From assembly GCA_905215335.1 (NCBI GenBank), contig CAJMPQ010000012.1, positions 1 through 51,202 on the forward strand: a DNA stretch of 51,202 nt, given 5' to 3'. The position numbers and the translations under genes are program-made. The notes beneath the pieces are model-generated. The model searched no databases. It saw nothing but the letters and a program-made list of their open reading frames with translations, and was not told the origin of the DNA. Position 1 is the first letter of the stretch. Each line of letters opens with the position of its first letter. Origin of the DNA: an uncultured bacterium. Its GTDB lineage: Bacteria; Cyanobacteriota; Vampirovibrionia; Gastranaerophilales; Gastranaerophilaceae. This document shows, one piece after another, positions 43,466 through 51,202 of this stretch.

Positions 43466-43500
43466 AAAGAGTAAGATAGCTAATTATCTTACTCTTTTTG
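43466..43500 (+). terminator. Terminator after the 52-residue peptide
   Basis: AAAGAGTAAGATA/TATCTTACTCTTT (43466-43478 and 43485-43497) is a perfect 13-bp stem with a 6-nt loop and a T-run. Confidence 0.9.
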
Positions 43501-43588
43501 TTTTATATACAGAAATTTACAATTGACTACTTGTGTATATACAGAACATCAAAGTTGTAATAAAATGATTTCTGAGAAGGGGACTAAT

Positions 43589-45715
43589 ATGAAGAAATCA
43601 TTTGTAACAGTTGCACTATTATCATTGATGTTAGTATCTACAAATTCAATCGCTTTAGCCGATTTTCGCGAACATTTTGATTTGGGTCAAAATTATTTGG
43701 CAAATTATCAATATTCAGGAGCTATCACTGAATTTAAAAGTGCATTACGAATTAATTATCTTGATAACTCTGCAAGAATTGGTTTAATAAATTCATATTT
43801 AGCAAGAGGAACAGAATACGCTAACAAAGATAAAGCTTGGGGTAAAGCTGCAGATGATTATAGAAGCGCATTATTTTACTTAATGTACTATCCAAACCCT
43901 AGCGCGGTACAAAATTCAGCACAAGCAATCAGCCAAGTTACAAGCAATCTTGATAAATGTCTTGACGTAATTAACTTCGATAGTAACCCTCAAAACAGAT
44001 TTAATACCGCAAAGAAATTAAGAGCAGAAGGTAATTTCCCAGCTGCAGCCTACGAATTTGCGCAATCATTGGGCAACAGAAACTTACAAAAAGACAGTTT
44101 TGAACAAATTGGCGACATCATGAAAGTCTTGGGGAATGAACCAAAAGCCGCAGAATATTACAAAAAAGCAGTTGCAGTTGGTCCAACAGATTTAAATTTA
44201 AGATTGTCCTATGCAAAAATTTTAGATAATACTGGAGATGCAGAAGGAGCATTGAAAGAATATAGCTATGTATTAGAAAAATCAACATCTGATAATAAAG
44301 ATATTCTATATACATTGGAAAGAACATTCCAGAAAAAGCTTCAAGATTCTCCTAAAAACGGGAATTTAAATGCAAACATGGGTGCAGTTCTTCAAAAAGA
44401 AGGTCGATTAGATGAAGCATTAGCTTATTACAAACAAGCTGAAACTTTAGACCCTTCAAATATTAACACTCGATTGAATGTTGGAACGCTTTACCAACAA
44501 AAAGAAGATTACAGAACAGCAATCAAAGCTTACGAGTCTGTTTTAATATTATACCCTGATAATATCAATGCAAATCTATACAGAGCTCAATGCTATGATA
44601 AATTAGGCGAACACAAAATTGCCCAAGAAGGCTACAAAAAGGTTATGGCATTGGATCCCAATAATGACTACCTAAAAACTCAAATGGTAGAAAATGCAAA
44701 GAAAACTATGCCTATAGAACAATTTGTGGCGTATATTAATCAAAATATGGCAAAATCAAACCCTTCAGGAATTTTATACGATTATGCAATTGAATTACAT
44801 AAAAACGGAAAAATTGACAACGCGGTATATCTTTACCAAGAAGCTATCAAGTTAAACTCAACAGACCCTGAAATGTATGTAAACATGGCGCTTGCACAAG
44901 CTCAAGGGCAAAAATTTGATGATGCTCTATCTACTTTAAGAACAGCTCAAACAAAATTTCCAAAAGACACAGACATAACAAAAACTGCAAAAACAATTTC
45001 TAATATGCAGTCAGATAACAAACTTGCAAAAGCTGCTGAATATTACAACAATAAAGATTACCAAAATGCGATAAATACATACCTAAGTATAAATCCACCA
45101 ACTGCTAATTCAATGGTTGGAGCTGCAGCTGCTTACCAAGAAATGAATGATAAAGACAATGCTATTCTTTATTATAAAAAGGCATTTGAACTAAAACCTG
45201 CAGATTCAGACATTCCATACTATATTGCAATATTATATGGAGAAAAAGAAGATTTCGAGAATGCTAAAACATATTTAAATAAAGCCATTACGCTTAACAA
45301 AAACAACAAACAAGCAATTGACTATTTAGCTTCAATTGAAGATATGGACAAATCTAACTTGTTAAATGATGCAATCGCACTTTATGATGAAAACAAAATG
45401 GATGAAAGTCTTGCCAAATTTAACGAATTGTTAGCAAAAGACTCACAAAACGCATACGCACTATATTATCGTGGTATGATATATGATACAAAGGAAAAAC
45501 GTAACGAAGCAATTGCAGACTTAAAAAAAGCATACAGCTTAAATAAAGAGTTCTCAATCTGTAACTACTTAATTGCATCAGACTACGATGCACTAGGCAA
45601 ATATAAAGATGCATATAACTATTATACAGCTTATGCGAATTCTCAAGTTGAAGATGACGAATACAAACAATATGCAAAAGCTCGTGCAGAAGAATTGAAG
45701 AAATATGCACAATAA
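43589..45715 (+). CDS. Exported tetratricopeptide-repeat protein
   Basis: Start ATG 43589 follows GAGAAGGGGAC; longer frames upstream would include that site. The 708-residue protein has a typical signal peptide (MKKSFVTVALLSLMLVSTN then SIALA) with a probable cleavage after ALA. The mature part is about 18 TPR-like units from residue 30 to the C-terminus (for example LDEALAYYKQAETLDPSNI). It is therefore a periplasmic or envelope scaffold. Its stop overlaps the dus start by 11 nt, so it is translated with that gene; the downstream genes are envelope proteins with TonB/ExbB/ExbD, hinting at a shared envelope role. Confidence 0.88.
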   Translation: MKKSFVTVALLSLMLVSTNSIALADFREHFDLGQNYLANYQYSGAITEFKSALRINYLDNSARIGLINSYLARGTEYANKDKAWGKAADDYRSALFYLMYYPNPSAVQNSAQAISQVTSNLDKCLDVINFDSNPQNRFNTAKKLRAEGNFPAAAYEFAQSLGNRNLQKDSFEQIGDIMKVLGNEPKAAEYYKKAVAVGPTDLNLRLSYAKILDNTGDAEGALKEYSYVLEKSTSDNKDILYTLERTFQKKLQDSPKNGNLNANMGAVLQKEGRLDEALAYYKQAETLDPSNINTRLNVGTLYQQKEDYRTAIKAYESVLILYPDNINANLYRAQCYDKLGEHKIAQEGYKKVMALDPNNDYLKTQMVENAKKTMPIEQFVAYINQNMAKSNPSGILYDYAIELHKNGKIDNAVYLYQEAIKLNSTDPEMYVNMALAQAQGQKFDDALSTLRTAQTKFPKDTDITKTAKTISNMQSDNKLAKAAEYYNNKDYQNAINTYLSINPPTANSMVGAAAAYQEMNDKDNAILYYKKAFELKPADSDIPYYIAILYGEKEDFENAKTYLNKAITLNKNNKQAIDYLASIEDMDKSNLLNDAIALYDENKMDESLAKFNELLAKDSQNAYALYYRGMIYDTKEKRNEAIADLKKAYSLNKEFSICNYLIASDYDALGKYKDAYNYYTAYANSQVEDDEYKQYAKARAEELKKYAQ

Positions 45716-46691
45716 TAAAGTATCAGAATTAATACAAAGCAAGGTTTCACTTGCCCCAATGGCTGGAATTACAGACTATGTTTTGCGAACATTGGTTAGA
45801 AAATATTCTCCAACTTGTCTATTAACAACAGAAATGATAAGTTCTGAGTTTCTAGCCCAAAATGTTCAAACAGAAATCACAAAACTAGATGACAACCACC
45901 ACCCAATCGTATATCAAATTTGTGGTCACAAACCACATTTAATGAAATATTCTGCAGAATACCTTACACAATTTGCAGATATGATTGATATTAATATGGG
46001 TTGTCCGGTAAATAAAGTTGTTAAAGGCCAAGATGGGTCTGCTCTAATGAGGAATCCATCACTTGCTGCAGATTTAGTAAAAGCAGTTAATGAAGGAACT
46101 TCGAAACCTGTTAGTGTAAAATTCAGGTTAGGATATACACAAGATGAAATGAACTATGTTGAATTTGGGCAACAAATGCAAGAAGCAGGAGCTGAATTTA
46201 TTACAATTCATGCCAGAACCCGTTCTCAATTTTACTCCGGAACAGCTGATTGGAAAAAAATAAAAGCACTAAAAGATAACGTAGACATTCCTGTTTTTGC
46301 AAATGGAGATATCACATCTATTGATAAAGCAATCCAATGCCTGGAAGAAAGTGGAGCTGATGGCGTCGCTATAGGTAGAGGAGTTTTAGGAGATCCAACT
46401 TTAATTGGTAGAATAGCACACTACTTAAAAACTGGAGAGAAACTACCAACTCCAACATTAGAAGAAAAATTAGAAATGATGAGATTTCACCTAGATGAAG
46501 AAATAAAATTGAGAGGTGAAGCTGTAGCCATTAAATTTTTCCGCAAATTTTATCCTTATTACATTGCAGGGATTAGAAATGCTTCCAAAATCAGAGGGGT
46601 ACTTGTTGTTGAAGAAGATTACAAGAAAATCTTAGAGTATATTGAATACATAAAAAAAGAAAACTCAAACGAACTTCAACTTACAAACTAA
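45705..46691 (+). CDS. dus: tRNA-dihydrouridine synthase
   Basis: Dus proteins reduce specific uridines in tRNA using FMN and NADPH. The 328-residue TIM barrel starts APMAGITDYVLR, then has INMGCPVNKVVKGQDGSALM with the catalytic Cys, ITIHARTRSQFYSG and the FMN-phosphate block GVAIGRGVLGDP. The C-terminal helical domain is present. The DusB-like branch is most similar, but assignment of the modified position is not possible by eye. The ATG overlaps the end of the TPR gene by 11 nt. Confidence 0.93.
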   Translation: MHNNKVSELIQSKVSLAPMAGITDYVLRTLVRKYSPTCLLTTEMISSEFLAQNVQTEITKLDDNHHPIVYQICGHKPHLMKYSAEYLTQFADMIDINMGCPVNKVVKGQDGSALMRNPSLAADLVKAVNEGTSKPVSVKFRLGYTQDEMNYVEFGQQMQEAGAEFITIHARTRSQFYSGTADWKKIKALKDNVDIPVFANGDITSIDKAIQCLEESGADGVAIGRGVLGDPTLIGRIAHYLKTGEKLPTPTLEEKLEMMRFHLDEEIKLRGEAVAIKFFRKFYPYYIAGIRNASKIRGVLVVEEDYKKILEYIEYIKKENSNELQLTN

Positions 46692-46710
46692 GATTGTTTA
46701 TCCATTCTAC

Positions 46711-46738
46711 TTGAAATCTCTAATAAAACTGTTATAAT
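46711..46738 (+). promoter_or_regulatory. Promoter of the first VirB10-like gene, abutting the start
   Basis: TTGAAA (46711-46716), 16 nt, TATAAT (46733-46738). Seven nucleotides separate the -10 box from ATG 46746 and there is no ribosome site. Confidence 0.6.
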
Positions 46739-46745
46739 AACACGT

Positions 46746-47369
46746 ATGAGAATACTTATAGCAATATTATCACTTTTATTAACGATAACAGTTTTAAGCC
46801 CAAACATTGCGCAAGCTGAAGAAAAATTAGACAATATTCAGCTGGAAATGAGAGGGTACACTGAAGTAACATTACCTGAAGGTACATTTATTCCTGTAAT
46901 TAACACTCAAGAGATATCAACTGAAACTTGTCCTGAGGGTTACAAGGTTAAATTTATTGCTACAAATGATTTATTCATGTATGAAACTAATATTATCCCA
47001 AGAAATACAGAATTCTATGGCTACATTGAAAAAATAAATGAACCTGTTATTGGAACTAATGCCTCAATGAAAGTAAAAATTACCAAAATAATTATGAAAG
47101 ACGGCTTTGAAATACCAATAAGAGGTTATTTATATACTTCAAACGGTAATCTCATAGGTGGCGAGCTTACACCTCCAGCCGAATGGGTAAAAGTTCCTCA
47201 TTACCAAAGCAAATTTCAAGGTATATCTTGGAACCATAGAGGAGCAACACTACAACTAAGACCTGGAGGAAAACGTTGCATGGGTCAACATACCAAAATT
47301 TCTGCTGGAGAACAACAAATAATTATACTAACAGCTCCAGCAGCTATTACACATACCTTAACAGATTAA
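46746..47369 (+). CDS. Exported VirB10/TrbI-like envelope protein, paralogue 1
   Basis: The 207-residue protein has a signal peptide (residues 1-24, ending NIAQAEE). The mature part is beta-rich. Its central block, with LPEGTFIPVINTQEI and later NIIPRNTEFYGYI...ITKIIMKDGFEIPIRGYL, aligns with the same block in its neighbour at 47445 and with the beta-barrel signature of VirB10/TrbI-type conjugation proteins (G-x-x-I-P-x-x-T). The C-terminal part is shorter. As the mRNA is probably leaderless, it may have its own regulation. Part of a TonB-linked envelope block by position. Confidence 0.65.
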   Translation: MRILIAILSLLLTITVLSPNIAQAEEKLDNIQLEMRGYTEVTLPEGTFIPVINTQEISTETCPEGYKVKFIATNDLFMYETNIIPRNTEFYGYIEKINEPVIGTNASMKVKITKIIMKDGFEIPIRGYLYTSNGNLIGGELTPPAEWVKVPHYQSKFQGISWNHRGATLQLRPGGKRCMGQHTKISAGEQQIIILTAPAAITHTLTD

Positions 47370-47444
47370 CCATTAATAAATTGACAAAAAACTATAATAT
47401 AATAAAATAATTAGATAGAAGACTTGTTTTAGGGAGAGTTATAT

Positions 47445-48179
47445 ATGAAAAAATTTATGATATTATCAGTATTATTACTAGCAAGTAATAGTGTTTTAGC
47501 TGCAGGGAATTTTAGTTATCAGCAAAATGTACAAACACCAAATTATCAACCAAGCTACTACAATACTGAAAGCTATAAATTAAATAACAACACATTAAGA
47601 GGAAGTGTTATAACAGTACCGGCAGGACAATCATTTAAAGCAGTACTTATGGCACCTATAAGTTCAGAAACAGCTTATACTGGACAAAACATTTCATTAG
47701 CTCTAGGTTCAGACTTTTACTATAATGGTAAAATCATAGCTCCTGCAGGAAGTTCTGTTACGGGTACCGTAATTGAAGTATCAAAAGCAAAACACGGGAC
47801 AGTAAATGGTAAATTAACTCTTAGATTTACACATATAATAACTCCAACAGGTTTGAATATTCCAATATCAGCCGTTGTAAAAACAGATGATAACACAGGT
47901 ACACTAGTTGGTGGTACTAATATGGAAGTTGCTGGCGAATACGCAAAGGATATTGCTATCGGTGCTGGTTCTGGAGCTATATTAGGAACAATCGCAGGAC
48001 CGTTGTCAGGCGGTAGTGTTGGAAAAGGAGCTGCATTAATGACAGCTGTTGGAGCTGGTGGTGGACTTGTTAAATCTATTTGGGATAAAGGAAATGATGT
48101 TTCTATTCCAGCTAATGCGACAATAGATCTTATACTAACTCAACCAATTACTGTCAACCCTGCGAGTGCAGAAAACTAG
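47445..48179 (+). CDS. Exported VirB10/TrbI-like envelope protein, paralogue 2
   Basis: The 244-residue protein has a signal peptide (residues 1-20, cleavage after VLAA). The VPAGQSFKAVLMAPISSETAY start of the mature core, IIAPAGSSVTGTVIEV and TPTGLNIPISAVV repeat the pattern of VirB10/TrbI-like beta barrels and of paralogue 1. A Gly/Ala-rich segment (GAGSGAILGTIAGPLSGG) at about 175-205 could insert into a membrane. It ends ILTQPITVNPASAEN, like the final strand of the family. Good ribosome site AGGGAGAG. It stands directly before tonB, so the pair may be an envelope-spanning partner of the TonB motor. Confidence 0.68.
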   Translation: MKKFMILSVLLLASNSVLAAGNFSYQQNVQTPNYQPSYYNTESYKLNNNTLRGSVITVPAGQSFKAVLMAPISSETAYTGQNISLALGSDFYYNGKIIAPAGSSVTGTVIEVSKAKHGTVNGKLTLRFTHIITPTGLNIPISAVVKTDDNTGTLVGGTNMEVAGEYAKDIAIGAGSGAILGTIAGPLSGGSVGKGAALMTAVGAGGGLVKSIWDKGNDVSIPANATIDLILTQPITVNPASAEN

Positions 48180-48265
48180 TAAGTTGGCCAATAATTTTAT
48201 TTTTGATTTAAAATAAAATTATTAACAAATAATAGTTAAACAAATTTTTGTTGTTAGGGAATGAA

Positions 48266-49513
48266 ATGTCAATATTAGGAAAATACACTGAAAATAATAG
48301 TAGAGAGAATAATACAAGAGGGTATTTCAAAGATAAAACAGAATATGAAATGCCTGCAGTAACAAGAGCAGACCAAGAATCTATCTCTCTTAAAAAAGGG
48401 ATAGTAATATCTTCAATACTTCATCCTGCAACGTTATTTACTCTATGGCTAATTTTAACAATACTTGCTTTACTAGGAATACAACTTTCATTATTTGAAA
48501 AACCAAAACCAAAAGTTAATGATATTGAATTTGTATTAGTAGATAAAGAGCAAACACCATTAAACAAAAATACACGATTCAGAGCAGATAGAAATTCAAG
48601 AACAGGTGGAATCAATGATCCTAAAAAACCTGTTTCAATGCCATCCGCAACACCAGCAGCAAAACCGGCACCTTCGGCACCGGCAGCACCTTCTCCTGCT
48701 CCTAAGAAAAAATCGTTTATTAATCAAATAACGCAAAGTGTTGCACCTAAAAAACCAACACAAACGCAACCTAAAGTAACAACTCCACAAAGAGCTGTTA
48801 CTCCGTCTCCAACTGTTGAAAAAGCAGTACCTAAACCTCAATTAGCAAAACCGCAACCTCCAACAGCAAGGCCATCGGTTAGACCACCAATGACACCAAA
48901 AACCATATCAAAACCAACCTCTTCACCATTTAAAGTTCCAGTTCCACCTGGAGGTACAAGAGCTGGTCAATATGCTACAGGACCAATAAGTGGTTCAGGT
49001 TCTTCAAGTAATGGAGGTTCTAGAGGAGGAGGTACATTTGCACCAAATCCATCATTAGCACCAGTTGGTAATGGTTCTGGTTCAAGAATTGCATCTGGAT
49101 CAGGTTCTGGCTCTAGCTCAGGTTCAAGAGCAGGTTCTGGTTATGGCAGCGGTTCAGGCTCAGGTGGAGGAAACCCTGGTGGCGGCGGAGGTCGTCCTGG
49201 TATTGACGCAATCAGGGAACCTGATTTTGGTCCATACATGAGAGAACTACAAAGACGAATCAAGATGAATTGGGATCCTCCTAAGGGTAACGAAAGTAAA
49301 CGTGTAGTTCTTCTATTCAAGATTGCCAAAGATGGTAGACTACTATCTTGTAGTGTTCTAAAATCTTCAGGATTACAAAGTGCAGATAAAGCAGCATTAA
49401 ATGCAGTACATTTAGCCGCACCATTTAGACCACTACCTCCTGAATATAAAGGAGCAAATATCGATATCCAATTTACATTTGACTACAATGTATTTGGAGC
49501 AACAAAATATTAA
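48266..49513 (+). CDS. tonB: TonB-like energy transducer with long Pro/Gly-Ser linker
   Basis: TonB couples the ExbB-ExbD motor to outer-membrane partners. Start ATG 48266 follows TAGGGA by 5 nt. The 415-residue protein has a cytosolic N-terminus (about 45 residues), one membrane helix (PATLFTLWLILTILALLGI), a Pro/Ala/Lys-rich spacer, then an unusual Gly/Ser-rich section, and the C-terminal TonB domain from DFGPYMRELQRRIKMNW with LLFKIAKDGRLLSCSVLKSSG. The combined linker is longer than in Escherichia coli TonB (239 residues total). It heads tonB-exbB-exbD-exbD. Confidence 0.88.
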   Translation: MSILGKYTENNSRENNTRGYFKDKTEYEMPAVTRADQESISLKKGIVISSILHPATLFTLWLILTILALLGIQLSLFEKPKPKVNDIEFVLVDKEQTPLNKNTRFRADRNSRTGGINDPKKPVSMPSATPAAKPAPSAPAAPSPAPKKKSFINQITQSVAPKKPTQTQPKVTTPQRAVTPSPTVEKAVPKPQLAKPQPPTARPSVRPPMTPKTISKPTSSPFKVPVPPGGTRAGQYATGPISGSGSSSNGGSRGGGTFAPNPSLAPVGNGSGSRIASGSGSGSSSGSRAGSGYGSGSGSGGGNPGGGGGRPGIDAIREPDFGPYMRELQRRIKMNWDPPKGNESKRVVLLFKIAKDGRLLSCSVLKSSGLQSADKAALNAVHLAAPFRPLPPEYKGANIDIQFTFDYNVFGATKY

Positions 49514-49552
49514 TTAGGGAAAAGTTATTATAAGAAATGAGGATAAAAAACT

Positions 49553-50200
49553 ATGGAATTATTATTAGAATCTATTAAAATGGACTGGCCGGTACTGTTA
49601 CCAATCTTTTTATGTTCAATATTAGTAGTTGGTGTAGTCATCAGCAAATGGTCATTCTATCAAAAAAACCAACGTGATATTACTATTTATATGAGAGAAT
49701 TAAATAGAGAATTATCTAAAAATGATCTAGCTGCAGCTCAAAACATAGCAATTCGTTGTGGTGGTGTTATCGGAGAAGTTATCGAAGAAGCCGTAAGAAT
49801 TTTCTCTGAACAAAGAAAAGGATTTTCTAGATCTTTTGATATCTCTGCAGCGCTTGCTACTAGAAAACTTGAAAGTCACTTAACAATTCTTGGTACAATT
49901 GGTGGTGTTGCACCTTTCCTAGGTTTGTTCGGTACTGTTGTTAGAATTCTATTAACATTTAACATCTTAGCTGATTCTGGTAACCAAGCTGCAACAGTAG
50001 CTTCTGGTATCGGTTCTGCATTGATCGCTACAGCATTTGGTTTGGGTGTTGCTATTGTAGCTGTTGTTTTCTACAACTCATTCCAATCTATCGTAAAACA
50101 CTATGAAGATGATTTCCAACTTATCAAACTTCTATTCTTAAGTTTCGTAGATTCAGAATCTGAACCTCAAACAAAATATTCATCTTCAAAAATTAGTTAA
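49553..50200 (+). CDS. exbB: ExbB/TolQ/MotA-type proton channel protein
   Basis: The 215-residue protein has three membrane helices (about 13-32, 117-140 and 152-178) and the family core LGTIGGVAPFLGLFGTVVRIL followed by IGSALIATAFGLGVAIVAVV. It forms the pentameric channel around ExbD that uses the proton gradient to drive TonB. Ribosome site GAGGAT precedes ATG 49553. The gap to exbD is 20 nt. ExbB or TolQ cannot be separated by sequence; the neighbouring tonB favours ExbB. Confidence 0.92.
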   Translation: MELLLESIKMDWPVLLPIFLCSILVVGVVISKWSFYQKNQRDITIYMRELNRELSKNDLAAAQNIAIRCGGVIGEVIEEAVRIFSEQRKGFSRSFDISAALATRKLESHLTILGTIGGVAPFLGLFGTVVRILLTFNILADSGNQAATVASGIGSALIATAFGLGVAIVAVVFYNSFQSIVKHYEDDFQLIKLLFLSFVDSESEPQTKYSSSKIS

Positions 50201-50220
50201 CTTATTATAAGGTAATAAAA

Positions 50221-50688
50221 ATGGCATTTAGCAGTAAGAAAAAACAACAATTATTCACAGAAATAAATATTACACCATTAACAGATATTTTCTTAGTACT
50301 GTTAATTATCATGATGGTTGTAGCTCCATCATTCCAATCAATGGATAATGCTGTTGATGTTCCAGAAGTAAATAATGGTGTAAACATTGAAAATCCAAAA
50401 GTAACAGTATCAGTTACGGCTGACGGCGCTCTATTTGTAAATGGAGAACCTACAACAGCTTCTAACTTGACAGATAAATTAATCGCTGTTAAAGGTTCTA
50501 ATGACAAACCGGAAGTCGTTGTAAAAGCCGATAAGAACATAAAAAGTGCTAAAATCATGGATATTATGAACGCTGCACAGAATGCAGAATACCAAAAACT
50601 TGTAGTTGCAGGGGAACCTTTAAATAAAAAAGAACAAAAAGAATTACACGAAAAAGCAAAGGTCAATGCACCTCAAGATGGAGAATAA
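50221..50688 (+). CDS. exbD: ExbD/TolR protein 1
   Basis: The 155-residue protein has the short cytosolic start, one membrane helix with the family motif INITPLTDIFLVLLIIMMV carrying the essential channel Asp, and a periplasmic domain with a conserved ALFVNGE and a Lys/Glu-rich C-tail extending beyond the usual ExbD length of about 140. Ribosome site AAGG is 7-8 nt upstream of ATG 50221. It pairs with ExbB. Confidence 0.92.
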   Translation: MAFSSKKKQQLFTEINITPLTDIFLVLLIIMMVVAPSFQSMDNAVDVPEVNNGVNIENPKVTVSVTADGALFVNGEPTTASNLTDKLIAVKGSNDKPEVVVKADKNIKSAKIMDIMNAAQNAEYQKLVVAGEPLNKKEQKELHEKAKVNAPQDGE

Positions 50689-50690
50689 AA

Positions 50691-51071
50691 ATGAGAGATA
50701 CTTTTAATGAAATAAATATCACACCTTTAACGGATATCTTTTTGGTATTGTTAATTATTATGATGGTTATTGCACCTTTACTAGATCAACAAGGAATCAA
50801 TTTGACTGTTCCTGAAAATGTTGAACAAACAAAAGTTGACAAAGAATCAAAAATTTTAACAGTAATGGTTACCAAAAATAATAAATATTACATTCACAAT
50901 GAAGAAATTTCTCCAGACCGCTTGGGAACAGTACTAAGTCAAGAAATAAAAAATTACCCAGATGGTTTGTTAATTGAAACAGATGGGGATGCTACTCATG
51001 GAGCTGTAGTAAAGCTTATGGACAAAGCTAGATACGCTGGAGTTAAAGCTATTTCTTTAGATCAAATGTAA
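50691..51071 (+). CDS. exbD: ExbD/TolR protein 2
   Basis: The 126-residue protein begins 2 nt after the stop of the first exbD, so the two are translationally coupled. Its membrane motif INITPLTDIFLVLLIIMMV is identical in sequence with that of the first copy, including the Asp. The periplasmic part differs (YYIHNEEISPDRLG). Two ExbD proteins with one ExbB may give mixed pentamer occupancy or serve different TonB proteins. It ends at a strong terminator. Confidence 0.92.
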   Translation: MRDTFNEINITPLTDIFLVLLIIMMVIAPLLDQQGINLTVPENVEQTKVDKESKILTVMVTKNNKYYIHNEEISPDRLGTVLSQEIKNYPDGLLIETDGDATHGAVVKLMDKARYAGVKAISLDQM

Positions 51072-51094
51072 TATAATAAATAATTCCTAGTTTT

Positions 51095-51122
51095 GCCGTT
51101 ATTGTTAAATAACGGCTTTTTT
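51095..51122 (+). terminator. Terminator of the tonB-exbB-exbD-exbD operon
   Basis: GCCGTTATT/AATAACGGC (51095-51103 and 51108-51116) is a perfect 9-bp stem with loop GTTA and a T6 run. Confidence 0.92.
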
Positions 51123-51127
51123 AATAC

Positions 51128-51160
51128 AAAAAAAAAGCGACCATAATTAGTCGCTTTAAA
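51128..51160 (-). terminator. Terminator for a minus-strand gene beyond the right edge
   Basis: AGCGAC/GTCGCT (51136-51141 and 51150-51155) has a T9 tract on the minus strand. A gene on the minus strand probably enters from the right and stops nearby; only about 30 nt of it could be inside the window, too little to call. Confidence 0.7.
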
Positions 51161-51202
51161 TTTTATTCTTAGGAAAGTCGAAAAAGTTTTATTTGTTTTT
51201 TT

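Noticed and set aside
51169..51202. C-terminus of a minus-strand gene (stop TTA at 51169-51171)
   Set aside because: Only ten codons would lie inside the window and other frames also end there, so no gene is called; the terminator is listed instead.
1..51202. CRISPR arrays, insertion sequences with terminal repeats, rRNA genes
   Set aside because: No repeat-spacer pattern, transposase or rRNA sequence was seen by eye.

Overview
The window is AT-rich (about one third G+C by eye) and fully bacterial. The best guess for its source is a gut lineage of Candidatus Gastranaerophilales (Melainabacteria/Vampirovibrionia), the non-photosynthetic sisters of Cyanobacteria. This is an inference. It rests on the cyanobacterial flavour of ClpC, of the Ski2/ISE2-like helicase and of tRNA-Lys (with the C-U mismatch closing its anticodon stem), on a Gram-negative TonB-ExbB-ExbD set in a low-GC genome, and on many Asn-rich small proteins. 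Gene direction changes often and operons are short.

Layout: 1-1575 is the truncated gene of a large Ala/Gln-rich coiled-coil protein. 1771-7044 is housekeeping (FabI, RibF, NupC, a TPR protein, Pth). 7186-9638 holds an XRE-like regulator, tRNA-Lys, an SMR/Gdx-type exporter, a metallophosphatase, a secreted peptide and an unlisted 48-residue membrane peptide. 9734-15026 holds a membrane-anchored starch-synthase-like glycosyltransferase and ClpC. 15126-22092 holds SerS, a Ski2-like helicase, three small SFxG proteins and an NAGPA-family enzyme behind a foldable leader. 22146-28247 is an overlapping smc-scpA-scpB-metalloprotease operon. 28335-30834 holds a regulator made of four winged-helix domains and a Y-family polymerase. 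30915-41714 is an accessory-looking stretch of unknown proteins, GNAT-like enzymes, a sensor kinase, rubrerythrin and an acyltransferase. 41853-43046 holds a decayed gene, tRNA-Phe and infC. 43297-51071 is an envelope block: a small acidic peptide, a periplasmic TPR protein, a tRNA-dihydrouridine synthase, two related VirB10/TrbI-like exported proteins, then TonB, ExbB and two ExbD proteins.

The strongest candidate for something undescribed is a short N-terminal signature. At least seven otherwise unrelated proteins without classical signal peptides begin with a short Asn/Ser-rich leader that ends in [P/V/L]-[S/T/A]-F-x-[G/A/Q]. They include a starch-synthase-like glycosyltransferase and two GNAT-like proteins, while a nearby protein with an HExxH motif carries a weaker version. 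This would fit a common targeting or processing signal, possibly for an effector-like set. A second pattern is the frequency of start codons placed 6-9 nt after a -10 box with no Shine-Dalgarno sequence (leaderless genes).
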